Part shown: positions 41,090 through 49,151 of the stretch, piece after piece
Layout of the letters: the number at the start of each line of letters is the position of its first letter
Numbering within the stretch: the stretch's first letter is position 1
Source: JAOPZW01 sp963807305
Lineage (GTDB): Bacteria > Actinomycetota > Thermoleophilia > Solirubrobacterales > Solirubrobacteraceae
Reading direction: 5' to 3'
Length of the DNA stretch: 64,000 nucleotides
NCBI GenBank assembly: GCA_963807305.1
Contig: CAWEBN010000005.1
Location: 186,001 to 250,000, forward strand
The notes under the pieces: generated by a model
What the model was told of the DNA's origin: nothing
The model's input: the letters and a program-made list of their open reading frames with translations, nothing else
Database searches by the model: none
Program-made: the position numbers and the translations under genes

Positions 41090-41972
41090 GACCGTCGCCG
41101 TCGTAGTGGTGCAGGAAGATCTCCTCCAGCGACGGCTCGCGGCTCGTGAGCGCGAGCACGGGATGGCTCGCGAGCGCGGCGATGAGCGGCCCGACCCCGC
41201 CGGTGACCGACGCGCGCACCGCGTTGTCGCCCGCGCTCGTGAGCCGCACGCCGGGCAGCTCGGGCAGCTTCGGGGCCGGCCCGTCGAAGGTGATGTCGAC
41301 GGTCTGGGCGCTGAGGTGGCGCAGCTCGGGCAGCGTCCCCTGCTCGACCAGTCGCCCGCTGCGCAGGATGCCGACGCGGTCGCACAGCGCCTCGACCTCG
41401 CTGAGGATGTGCGAGGAGAGGAAGACGGTCTGCCCGCGCGCCTTGGCCTCGTGGACGGTGTCGCGGAAGGCGACCTCCATGAGCGGGTCGAGGCCGCTCG
41501 TGGGCTCGTCGAGGATCAGCAGGTCGGCGCGGCTGGCGAAGGCGGCCACCAGCTGCACCTTCTGGCGGTTGCCCTTCGACAGGGCGCGCACCTTCTTGTC
41601 GGTGTCGAGCGCGAAGCGGTCGATGAGGACGTCGCGGTAGTCGTCGTCGCTCGTGCCGCGCACGCGCGCCAGCAGGGCGAGCGTCTCGGCGCCCGTCAGC
41701 GACGGCCACAGGTAGGGCTCGCCGGCCACGTAGGCGACGTGCCGGTGCGCGCGGACCGCGTCGGTCCAGGCGTCGAGGCCGAACAGCTCGGCACGGCCCT
41801 CGGTCGGCCCATGGAGCCCGAGCAGCAGCCGGATCGTCGTCGTCTTGCCGGCGCCGTTGGGCCCGAGATACCCGTAGACCTCGCCGGGCGCGACCTCGAG
41901 GTTCAGGCCGTCGAGGGCGAGGGTCTCGCCGTAGCGCTTGGTGAGCCCCTCGGCGAGGATCGCAGGAGGCAT
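41076..41972 (-). CDS. ABC exporter ATP-binding protein
   Basis: 298 residues. Walker A GPNGAGKTT, signature LSKGNRQKV, Walker B LLILDEPTSGLDP, switch His SSH. LSKGN instead of LSGGQ is normal for DrrA-type drug exporters. The C-terminal ~80 residues are the usual regulatory add-on (VDITFDGPAPKLPELPGV). Start ATG at 41972; the longer open frame to 42281 lies antisense-shifted inside the VWA gene and is rejected. Partner of the permease at 39512. Confidence 0.92.
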   Translation of the reverse strand: MPPAILAEGLTKRYGETLALDGLNLEVAPGEVYGYLGPNGAGKTTTIRLLLGLHGPTEGRAELFGLDAWTDAVRAHRHVAYVAGEPYLWPSLTGAETLALLARVRGTSDDDYRDVLIDRFALDTDKKVRALSKGNRQKVQLVAAFASRADLLILDEPTSGLDPLMEVAFRDTVHEAKARGQTVFLSSHILSEVEALCDRVGILRSGRLVEQGTLPELRHLSAQTVDITFDGPAPKLPELPGVRLTSAGDNAVRASVTGGVGPLIAALASHPVLALTSREPSLEEIFLHHYDGDGHGGG

Positions 41973-41989
41973 GCGCCGGATTGTCGCGC

Positions 41990-43414
41990 CTAGGTGCGCC
42001 CGACCGGTCGCGTGAGCGCCTTGACGAAGTCCTCGAGCTGACCCGTCGTCCAGCACTCGAAGGCCTCGCAGTGGCGCTCGTACGCCGCGATGACCGAGTC
42101 GCCGTAGTTCCAGTACAGCCGCGGCTCGGGGTTCAGCCAGAAGGTCCGCCCGGCCTTGTCCGCGACCTGCGCGAAGACGTCGGCGCGCGGGTCGCGGCCG
42201 TTGGTCCGCGCGTCGCCGAGGACGATCACGGTGGCGCGCGGATGCAGGTCGTCCTCGACGAGCGTGGCGAACTCGCTCCACACGCGCCCGTAGTCGGTGT
42301 AGCCCGACACGTCGGCCACGCCGGCGTCACGGCCGATCGCCTCGCTGACGGCCTTGAAGTTGCGCTCGCGCTCGAAGACGTCGGTCACCTCGCTGATGCG
42401 CTCGATGAAGACGAACGAGCGCATCTTGCGAAACGAGTCGTGCAGCGCGTGCAGGACGCTGAGGAAGAACACGCTGGCGCTCGTGACGCTGGTCGAGACG
42501 TCGCACAGCACGTAGATCTCCGGGCGCCGCGGGCGGATCGGCTTGTAGCGCAGGACGACCGGCACGCCGCCGGTCTCCAACGACGCGCGCATCGTCTTGC
42601 GCACGTCGACCTGCGCGTGGCGCTTGCGCCCGCGCAGCTCGTGACCCTGGGTCTTCAGGCGGCGCTTGAGCTGGGCGACGACGCGGTGCACCGCCGCGAG
42701 GTCCTGCAGCGGCCCGCTCGGCAGCGCGCGGTCGAGCTCGTTGAGCGGACGCGCCGGCGGCAGCGCCTCGGTGCGCTCGATCTGGCGGCGCTCGAGCTCC
42801 TGGCGCAACAGCGCCTCGAAGCGGCGGATGGCGTCGCGCGGCAGGCCCTCCGCGCGCGGGTCGTCGGGCGGCAGGTCGGGCTGGGGCTCGGCGCGCAGCC
42901 CCAGCGCGCGGCGGATGCGCTGGACGTCGACTCCGATGACGCCCGAGCCCTCGCCCTGGCGCCCGAAGGCCGCGATGGCCAGGCGCGCGAGGTCGCGCAT
43001 GAGCGCCTCGTGGCCGTCGCGCAGGGCCTGGGCGATCTGCTGGCGCAGCGTCTCGAGGTTGAGCTCGGCGCCGGCGGCGTCCATCCCGCCGCCCTCGGTG
43101 ACGCCCTCGCGCACGGCGGCCATCTCGGCGGCGCGGAAGAAGAAGCGGTCGAAGACGAGGTCGAAGATCCGCCGATCCTCCTGGGACTTCGCGAGCGTGG
43201 CGGCCAGGCTCTCCTTGAAGTCCACGGGCCGCGACCAGGGGACCTCGCGCAGGACGGCGAAGGCGTCGAGCAGCTCGCTGGTGCCGACGGCCACGCCCTC
43301 GCCGCGCAGCTCCTCGCCGAGCTCGAGGATGCGCGCGCTGATCCCGGGCGGCGACTCGTCGGGGTCGCCGCCGCCGTAGAGCGCCGCGCGCCGGCTAGCC
43401 GGCGGGCGTGGCAT
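41990..43414 (-). CDS. VWA-domain protein of the CoxE type
   Basis: 474 residues. The N-terminal ~280 are helical and charged; the C-terminal ~190 hold a von Willebrand A domain with the MIDAS motif DVSTSVTS and GYTDYGRVWSEF further on. CoxE-like proteins work with a MoxR AAA+ ATPase to mature or remodel metalloenzymes. Here the ATPase gene overlaps its start by 20 bases, confirming the pair. No CO dehydrogenase or other obvious client is adjacent, so the target is unknown. Start ATG at 43414. Confidence 0.9.
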   Translation of the reverse strand: MPRPPASRRAALYGGGDPDESPPGISARILELGEELRGEGVAVGTSELLDAFAVLREVPWSRPVDFKESLAATLAKSQEDRRIFDLVFDRFFFRAAEMAAVREGVTEGGGMDAAGAELNLETLRQQIAQALRDGHEALMRDLARLAIAAFGRQGEGSGVIGVDVQRIRRALGLRAEPQPDLPPDDPRAEGLPRDAIRRFEALLRQELERRQIERTEALPPARPLNELDRALPSGPLQDLAAVHRVVAQLKRRLKTQGHELRGRKRHAQVDVRKTMRASLETGGVPVVLRYKPIRPRRPEIYVLCDVSTSVTSASVFFLSVLHALHDSFRKMRSFVFIERISEVTDVFERERNFKAVSEAIGRDAGVADVSGYTDYGRVWSEFATLVEDDLHPRATVIVLGDARTNGRDPRADVFAQVADKAGRTFWLNPEPRLYWNYGDSVIAAYERHCEAFECWTTGQLEDFVKALTRPVGRT

Positions 43415-44288
43415 CGGCGGGCCGCCCCAGCTTCATCCCGACGCGCTCGGCCACGACGTCGAGGTCGGTGCGGTGCTTGACGATGATCGACATCGTGTCG
43501 GCGAAGACCTGACCGTCGATGTCGTCGGCGCCGAGCAGCAGCAGGGCCCGGGCCCAGTCGATCGACTCGGCGATCGACGGCGGCTTCTTGAGGTCCAGCT
43601 CGCGGATCATGGCCACGACCTCGACGAGCTTGCGGGCGACCGCGTCGCCGAGCTCGGGAGCGTGGAGCTTGACGATCTCGAGCTCGTGCTCGAGCGTCGG
43701 GTAGTCGAGCCACAGGTACAGGCAGCGGCGCTTGAGCGCCTCGGTGAGCTCGCGCGAGTTGTTGGAGGTCAGCAGGACGACCGGGCGCGTCTTGGCCTCG
43801 TAGAGCCCCAGCTCGGGGATCGAGAGCTGGAAGTCGCTCAGCAGCTCGAGCAGCATCGCCTCGAACTCCTGGTCGGTCTTGTCGATCTCGTCGATGAGCA
43901 GGACGACGGGCTCGTCGGCGGCGATGGCGGCCATGAGCGGTCGCTGGAGCAGGAACTCGGCGCCGAAGATGTCGTCCTGGACCTCCTGCCAGCCGGCGCC
44001 CTCGGCCTCGGCCTGGATGCGCAGCAGCTGCTTGCGGTAGTTCCACTCGTAGAGCGCCTTGGCCTCGTCGAGCCCCTCGTAGCACTGCAGGCGCACGAGC
44101 GTGCGGTCGAGGTACTGGGCGAGCGCCTTGGCCAGCTCGGTCTTGCCCACCCCGGCCGGCCCCTCGACCAGGATCGGCTTGCCCAGCTTGGCGGCCAGGT
44201 AGGAGACGAGCGCAGTCGACTGGCCGGGCAGGTACCCGGCGCTCCGCAGGCCCGAGCGGACGTCCTCGACGCTGGATGGCGCGGTCAT
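43395..44288 (-). CDS. MoxR-family AAA+ ATPase
   Basis: 297 residues. Walker A EGPAGVGKTE at ~41-50, Walker B VVLLIDEIDK, sensor 1 LTSNNSRELTEALKRRC (arginine finger region) and the helical lid. The GYLPGQSTALVSYLAAKLGKPILVEGP start is typical of the MoxR subgroup that accompanies CoxE-VWA partners. Chaperone-like remodelling activity driven by ATP is expected. TATCAT on the minus strand (44304-44299) lies ten bases from the ATG. An upstream extension to 44777 is rejected as it would run across the divergent gene. Confidence 0.93.
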   Translation of the reverse strand: MTAPSSVEDVRSGLRSAGYLPGQSTALVSYLAAKLGKPILVEGPAGVGKTELAKALAQYLDRTLVRLQCYEGLDEAKALYEWNYRKQLLRIQAEAEGAGWQEVQDDIFGAEFLLQRPLMAAIAADEPVVLLIDEIDKTDQEFEAMLLELLSDFQLSIPELGLYEAKTRPVVLLTSNNSRELTEALKRRCLYLWLDYPTLEHELEIVKLHAPELGDAVARKLVEVVAMIRELDLKKPPSIAESIDWARALLLLGADDIDGQVFADTMSIIVKHRTDLDVVAERVGMKLGRPADATPAG

Positions 44289-44312
44289 TGGACCGCGAAT
44301 GATAGGAACCGC

Positions 44313-44534
44313 ATGGTGTGGGGCCTCCTGCCGCTCGGGTTCTCCTATGACCCGAGCCCACCGTTCGGGACAGATCCGCGGCCCTTCGTCGCGATGATGA
44401 TCGCCGGCTTCGTCATCGGCGTCTTCGGCCACATCACGCGCGTCAAGTCCCTCGTGGCGCTCGGCATCGGCCTCATCTTCCTGGCGACGTTCGTCTTCCC
44501 GCTGGTGGCGAATGTCCTCAAGTCGGGGTCCTGA
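44313..44534 (+). CDS. Small two-helix membrane protein
   Basis: 73 residues. Two hydrophobic segments (PFVAMMIAGFVIGVFGHI; SLVALGIGLIFLATFVFPLVANVL) joined by a short basic loop TRVKS; N-terminus Pro-rich. AGGAA precedes the ATG by four bases. Divergent from the MoxR gene with a 24-base gap. Function unknown; similar short proteins are frequent in high-GC actinobacteria. Confidence 0.65.
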   Translation: MVWGLLPLGFSYDPSPPFGTDPRPFVAMMIAGFVIGVFGHITRVKSLVALGIGLIFLATFVFPLVANVLKSGS

Positions 44535-44850
44535 GCGGGCCGGCCGCCCGCGTGGCGTTGGCGGTGCTGCGCGGCGCTTACTGCCGCACCGAGGGAAGGA
44601 GTCCCGTCGCCGCCGGGTCTCTGGCGCGTAGACGCTCGCCGTCACGACGCGTGTCGGGTTTGGTGCCCATATGGCAACAAACCCGACAAGCGTGCATGCG
44701 CAACGACCCGCGGAGCCCCGAGAGCCCCGGTCGCCGCGGACTCCTTCCCCTCGATGCCCGGTCGCGAAGCGCCGCACAGCGCGCGCGGACGACCGAGCGC
44801 TACGCTCGCCGAGCTATGTACGGGGGCCTTACATCACGGGAGGGATGAGG
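44535..44850 (+). other. 316-bp intergenic region upstream of the dehydratase
   Basis: No credible gene: an open frame runs through it into the dehydratase but has shadow composition. It contains the large palindrome at 44652-44688 and a possible -10 box TATGTA at 44815-44820, 36 bases before the dehydratase start. A long regulated leader is likely. Confidence 0.5.
44652..44688. promoter_or_regulatory. 37-bp interrupted palindrome, candidate operator or leader hairpin
   Basis: Arms TGTCGGGTTTG and CAAACCCGACA (11 bp, perfect), then one mismatch and a further 4-bp match TGCC/GGCA around a five-base centre. As RNA it is a 16-position stem with one mismatch; as DNA it suits a dimeric repressor. 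It stands about 165 bases upstream of the dehydratase gene. Confidence 0.7.
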
Positions 44851-46536
44851 GTGACGCGACCGCTGCGCAGCAACTTCGAGGCCGGGAGCGTGCGCGAGGC
44901 GTCGCGGCGCGCGCAGTGGAAGGCGCTCGGGCTGACCGACGCCGACATCGAGAAGCCCAAGATCGCGGTCGTCAACAGCTCGTCCGAGCTGGCCATCTGC
45001 TTCCGTCACCTCGACGGCGTCGCGGCCATCGTCAAGGAGGCCATCTGGGCGGCCGGCGGCCTGCCGTTCGAGATCCGCACCACCGCGCCGAGCGACTTCA
45101 TCATCGCTGCGGGCGGGTCGGGCGGCTACATCCTGCCCTCGCGCGACCTCGTGGTGAACGACATGGAGATCGCCGTCGAGGGCGCGCAGCTCGACGGGAT
45201 GATCTGCCTGTCCTCGTGCGACAAGACGCCGCCCGCTCACCTGATGGCCGCGGGGCGCTTCAACATCCCGACCATCCTCGTCATCTGCGGCTACCAGCCG
45301 TGCGGACAGCTCGACGGCGAGCCGGTCGACATCGAGGACGTCTTCGTGGGCGGCGTGCAGGTCGCCTTCGGCAAGCTCGAGTCCGACCGCCTGCGGGCGA
45401 TGGCCGACAACGCGATCCGCGGGCCCGGCGTGTGCCAGGGGATGGCGACGGCCAACTCGATGCACGTCGCCGTCGAGGCGCTCGGGATGGCGCTGCCGGG
45501 CGCGGCGCCCGTGCGCGCCAACAGCCCGAAGATGATCGACCTCGCCCGGCGCTCGGGCCAGCGGATCGTCGACATGGTCCTCGAGGACCTCAAGCCCCGC
45601 GACGTGATGACACCCGGCGCCTTCCGCAACGCCGCCGCCGCCGTGCTCGCGGTCAGCGGCTCGATCAACTGCATCAAGCACCTGCAGGCCACGGCCATCG
45701 AGTCGGGGCTCGACCTCGACGTCTACGGGCTCTTCAACGAGATCGGCGACGACGTCCCCGCCCTCAGCGCGGTGCGCCCCAACGGCGAGGACTCGATCGA
45801 GCAGTTCGAGGATGCCGGCGGCGCCCACGCGCTGCTCAAGCAGCTCGAGCCGGTGCTCGACACGAGCGCGATGACCGTCACCGGCGCCACGGTCGCCGAC
45901 AACCTCGCGACCGCCGTCGTGCTCGACGACGAGGTCATCCGGCCGCTCGACCGGCCGTTCTCCGACAAGCCCGCGATCGTCGTCCTGCACGGCTCGCTGG
46001 CGCCCGAGAGCGCGATCCTGAAGCTCGGCGTTCGCGAGCCGGGCCGCCAGAGCCGCGTCACCGGGCCGGCGATCGTCTTCGACGACGGTGGCGCGGCGAT
46101 GACCGCCATCCAGGACGGGACGGTCAAGCCCGGGCACGTGCTCGTCGCGCGCGGCATGGGACTCAAGGGCGGCCCCGGCATGGCCGGTCCCGCGTCGATG
46201 ATCCTCTTCGCGGTCGACTCCGCGGACCTCGCGACCGATGTCGCGTTCGTGACCGACGGCCAGCTGAGCGGCCTGTGCCTGAAGGGGATCACGGTGGCCG
46301 AGGTGTCCCCCGAGGCCGCCGTCGGCGGCCCGCTCGCCCTCGTGCGCGACGGCGACGAGATCACGATCGACGCCGACGCGCGCACGCTCGACCTCCACGT
46401 CGACGACGACGAGCTGGCCCGCCGGCGCCAGGCGCTCGGCGTGCCGGAGCTCCCACGGGCGCGCGGCTATCTCTCGATCTACCAGCGCAGCGTGCAACCG
46501 ATGTCGACCGGCGCCGTGCTGGTCGAGAACGACTGA
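44851..46536 (+). CDS. IlvD/Edd-family dehydratase, probably a sugar-acid dehydratase
   Basis: 561 residues. The three Fe-S ligands typical of the family are present: Cys in ELAICFRHLD, SSCDKTPPAHLMAA and GVCQGMATANSMH. The wording NIPTILVICGYQPCG and GRLxD region differs from branched-chain dihydroxyacid dehydratase and is closer to arabinonate/xylonate-type dehydratases, so pentonate or hexonate catabolism is more likely than Ile/Val synthesis. GTG at 44851 is chosen: GGAGG is seven bases upstream. ATG at 44845 would be only one base from it. Convergent with a LysR gene (12-base gap). Single gene; regulated perhaps through the upstream palindrome. Confidence 0.9.
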   Translation: MTRPLRSNFEAGSVREASRRAQWKALGLTDADIEKPKIAVVNSSSELAICFRHLDGVAAIVKEAIWAAGGLPFEIRTTAPSDFIIAAGGSGGYILPSRDLVVNDMEIAVEGAQLDGMICLSSCDKTPPAHLMAAGRFNIPTILVICGYQPCGQLDGEPVDIEDVFVGGVQVAFGKLESDRLRAMADNAIRGPGVCQGMATANSMHVAVEALGMALPGAAPVRANSPKMIDLARRSGQRIVDMVLEDLKPRDVMTPGAFRNAAAAVLAVSGSINCIKHLQATAIESGLDLDVYGLFNEIGDDVPALSAVRPNGEDSIEQFEDAGGAHALLKQLEPVLDTSAMTVTGATVADNLATAVVLDDEVIRPLDRPFSDKPAIVVLHGSLAPESAILKLGVREPGRQSRVTGPAIVFDDGGAAMTAIQDGTVKPGHVLVARGMGLKGGPGMAGPASMILFAVDSADLATDVAFVTDGQLSGLCLKGITVAEVSPEAAVGGPLALVRDGDEITIDADARTLDLHVDDDELARRRQALGVPELPRARGYLSIYQRSVQPMSTGAVLVEND

Positions 46537-46548
46537 CCCGAGAACGGT

Positions 46549-47463
46549 TTACGCGCCGGCGCCGACCGCATGACCGGCGGCGTCGCGCAGCGCCTCGAGC
46601 AGGGCCGCCACCCCGGGGTGCCCGCCGCCGCCCGCGCGCACGGCGCCGACCACGCGGCGCGCGAGCCGGCGCTCGGCCGGCCGGGCGAGGCAGACGCCGT
46701 CGGGGAGGCGGTCGAACGCGAGCCCCGGGACCAGCGCGACGCCCTGGCCCGCGGCCACGAGCGCCAGCACGACGCGGAAGTCGTTCGAGCGCGCGACGAT
46801 GCGCGGCTCGAAGCCCGCGGCGCGGCAGGAAGTGACCACGACGCGATGGCACGCCGTGTCGAGGTAGCCGGCGACCCAGCGCTCGCCGGCCAGCGCGCTC
46901 AACGCGATCTCCGGGCCCGCCGCCGGGTGCTCCGCGGGGACGGCGACGTGGATCTCGTCCTCGGCCAGCGGGGTGAGCTCGATGCTCGTGTCGTCGCCGC
47001 GCGGGCTGAAGTCGTACTCGTGGATCACGGCCACGTCGGCCTCGCCGAGCTTCAGCGCCGGCAGCGCGTCCTCGGGCTCGAGCTCGGAGAGCAGGACCTC
47101 GGCGCGGGGATGGCGGGCGGCGAAGGCGGCCATCGCCCGCGGTACGAGCGTCGCCGCCGCGGTCGGGAAGGCGGCCAGGCGCACGCTGCCGCGCACGTCG
47201 CCGTCGCCGGCGGCGAGCTCGGCCTCGGCCGCCTCGAGCTCGGCCAGCACACGCTCGGTGCGCCCGACGAGCAGCCGCGCGGCGGGAGTCAGGGCCACGC
47301 GCCGTCCCTGGCGCTCGAGCAGCGCCACGCCGACCTGGCGCTCGAGGGCCGACAGGTGCTGGGAGACGGCGGGGGGCGAGTAGCCGAGCGCCTGGGCCGT
47401 GGCGGCGATGGTGCCGCGCTCGGAGAGCTCGCGGAGCATGTGCAGGCGGCGGACGTCGAGCAT
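46549..47463 (-). CDS. LysR-family transcriptional regulator
   Basis: 304 residues. HTH at ~3-62 (LHMLRELSERGTIAATAQALGYSPPAVSQHLSALERQVGVALLER) and a LysR substrate-binding domain from ~90. Start ATG at 47463 gives the standard N-terminus MLDVRRL. It is divergent from an EamA exporter; the 75-bp gap holds TGAGC-ttac-GCTCA, a likely binding site. The arrangement suggests control of the exporter by its substrate, perhaps an amino acid or metabolite. Convergent with the dehydratase. Confidence 0.92.
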   Translation of the reverse strand: MLDVRRLHMLRELSERGTIAATAQALGYSPPAVSQHLSALERQVGVALLERQGRRVALTPAARLLVGRTERVLAELEAAEAELAAGDGDVRGSVRLAAFPTAAATLVPRAMAAFAARHPRAEVLLSELEPEDALPALKLGEADVAVIHEYDFSPRGDDTSIELTPLAEDEIHVAVPAEHPAAGPEIALSALAGERWVAGYLDTACHRVVVTSCRAAGFEPRIVARSNDFRVVLALVAAGQGVALVPGLAFDRLPDGVCLARPAERRLARRVVGAVRAGGGGHPGVAALLEALRDAAGHAVGAGA

Positions 47464-47471
47464 CGGAAAGC

Positions 47472-47485
47472 TGAGCTTACGCTCA
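47472..47485. promoter_or_regulatory. Candidate LysR binding site TGAGC-ttac-GCTCA
   Basis: Perfect 5-bp arms with a 4-base spacer, nine bases upstream of the LysR start codon and 54 bases before the exporter start. Interrupted dyads of about this length are usual for LysR boxes (T-Nx-A). Confidence 0.55.
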
Positions 47486-47538
47486 CCATGATGATTCGTA
47501 AATGGACGTGACGACCTTCCCGCGCGATCGTCCCCGCG

Positions 47539-48546
47539 GTGACACGTGCGCGACGGATGGCCGCCCCGGCGGCCCTGGCGACCACGGTGGTGCTGTGGGC
47601 CTCGGCCTTCGCCGCCATCCGCGAGGCGGTGCGCGCCCTCGGGTGGGCCCACCTGTCCGTCCTGCGCCTCGCCGTGGCGGCGCTCGTCCTCGGCGCGCTC
47701 GCCGCCGTGCGACGGGTCGGCCGGCCGGCTCGCCGCGATTTGCCGCTGCTGGCGCTGTGCGCGTTGAGCGGCATGACGGCCTACCAGATCCTCCTCAACG
47801 CCGGCGAGGTGACCGTGCCGGCGGCGACCGCGAGCCTGCTCGTCAACGTCGCCCCGATCTTCACCGCGCTCCTGGCCGCCGCGCTGCTCGGCGAGCGGCT
47901 CGCGGCGACGGGATGGTGCGGCGTGGCGCTCGGGTTCTCGGGCGCGGCGCTCATCGCGGTGGCCGCCGGGGGCGGGGTGCGCCTCTCGGGCGGCGCGCTG
48001 CTCGTGCTCGGCGCCGCGGCCGCCCAGGCGACGTTCTTCGTCTCCCAGAAGGCGCTCCTGCGCCGCTACGGGAGCCTCGCGGTGACCGCGTGGGCGATGG
48101 GGCTCGGCGCGGCGATGGCGCTGCCGCTGGCCCCGGGCCTCGCGGCCGGCGTGCGGGCGGCGCCGACCTCGGCGCTCCTTGCGGTGGGCTTCCTCGCGCT
48201 CGGGGCGTCGGCGCTGGGCTTCCTGACGTGGGCCTACGCGGTGGCGCGCGTCGACGTCACCGCCGCGGCCAGCACCCTCTACGCGGTCCCGCCCGTCGCC
48301 GCGCTGGTGGGCTGGATCGCGCTGGGCGAGGTGCCGTCGGCGCTCACGGCCGTCGGCGGCGCGATCGCCCTGGCCGGGGTGGCCATCACGTCGGCATCGC
48401 GGTCGCGCGGATCACGCGCACGACGAGCTGCGGGTCGTCCCACATCGGCAGGTGGCCGCAGCCGGGCAGCAGCAGCGTCCGCCATCCCTCCGGAGGGACC
48501 AGTGGGGGACGCACCAGCCGGTCGTGCTCGCCCCACGCCAGCGTGA
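47539..48546 (+). CDS. EamA/DMT-family transporter
   Basis: 335 residues. Ten hydrophobic segments in two EamA repeats (ATTVVLWASAFAAIREAVRAL; GALLVLGAAAAQATFFVSQKALL) end near residue 290 at AGVAITSASRSR. The last ~45 residues are basic Arg/Ala/Ser and run antisense through the 3' end of the hydrolase gene, so they look like read-through of a frame lacking a stop. Start GTG at 47539 or ATG at 47557; neither has a strong ribosome-binding site. Probably exports a small metabolite under the divergent LysR. Confidence 0.88.
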   Translation: MTRARRMAAPAALATTVVLWASAFAAIREAVRALGWAHLSVLRLAVAALVLGALAAVRRVGRPARRDLPLLALCALSGMTAYQILLNAGEVTVPAATASLLVNVAPIFTALLAAALLGERLAATGWCGVALGFSGAALIAVAAGGGVRLSGGALLVLGAAAAQATFFVSQKALLRRYGSLAVTAWAMGLGAAMALPLAPGLAAGVRAAPTSALLAVGFLALGASALGFLTWAYAVARVDVTAAASTLYAVPPVAALVGWIALGEVPSALTAVGGAIALAGVAITSASRSRGSRARRAAGRPTSAGGRSRAAAASAIPPEGPVGDAPAGRARPTPA

Positions 48547-49108
48547 CCGGGACGTCGATCCCCTCCGGGCCCTGGAACGACGTGCGCCGCATGGCGAGGT
48601 TGGTGGCCGGATAGCCGGGCGCCGTCGCGTAGGCGCGCACGATGTCGAGCGCCTCGGCCTGCGTCACGCGCTCGGGATGGGCCATGTTCAGGCCGAGCAC
48701 CGCGCGCCGCCCGCGGCGCGTGCGCAGCAGCGGCCCCATGGCGGGCAGCAGGGCGCGGGCGATGGCGCGCGCCGGCTTGCGCGGCAGCTCGCCGTCGGCC
48801 AGCAGCGGGCGCGGCCAGAAGCCCGCGGCGCACAGCGAGGTCACCGAGCGCGCGCGGCCCATGCGCGCGAGCTCGAGCGCGATCCAAGCGCCCAGCGAGC
48901 TGCCGGCGAGGTGCGCGGTCGCGATCCCGCGCGCGTCGAGGTGGTCGGCGAGGGCGCGCGCAAGCGTGGGCGGGTCGGGCGTGGCGTCGTCCGCGAGCGG
49001 CGCGGACTCGCCGAAGCCCGGCAGGTCGACCGCGGTGACCTCGAACGCGCCGGCCAGGGGCGCGACCACGGGGTCCCAGATGCGCCGGGTCCCGCCGATG
49101 CCGTGCAC
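48386..49108 (-). CDS. Alpha/beta-hydrolase, last gene of the lipid-modification operon
   Basis: 240 residues. Oxyanion HGIGGTRRIW, nucleophile elbow GSSLGAWIAL (Ser), acid in WGEHDRLV and catalytic His in GCGHLPMWDDP. The GTG start at 49108 cuts the first beta-strand; the frame continues upstream as GAEVTGSGAPLLLV to the stop of the methyltransferase gene. No ATG, GTG or TTG is there, so a CTG start near 49150 with coupling is conceivable. Thioesterase or lipase role in the operon is a guess. The 3' end overlaps the convergent exporter gene by 161 bases. Confidence 0.83.
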   Translation of the reverse strand: MHGIGGTRRIWDPVVAPLAGAFEVTAVDLPGFGESAPLADDATPDPPTLARALADHLDARGIATAHLAGSSLGAWIALELARMGRARSVTSLCAAGFWPRPLLADGELPRKPARAIARALLPAMGPLLRTRRGRRAVLGLNMAHPERVTQAEALDIVRAYATAPGYPATNLAMRRTSFQGPEGIDVPVTLAWGEHDRLVRPPLVPPEGWRTLLLPGCGHLPMWDDPQLVVRVIRATAMPT

Positions 49109-49151
49109 CAGGAGCAGCGGCGCTCCCGAGCCGGTGACCTCGGCCCCCAGC

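Noticed and set aside
44652..44688. Rho-independent terminator
   Set aside because: Strong stem but no T-run on either side, and it stands mid-way in a leader, so operator or leader hairpin is preferred.
44671..44850. Upstream extension of the dehydratase to an ATG at 44671
   Set aside because: Adds ~60 Arg/Pro-rich residues absent from the family. GGAGG is placed for the GTG at 44851.
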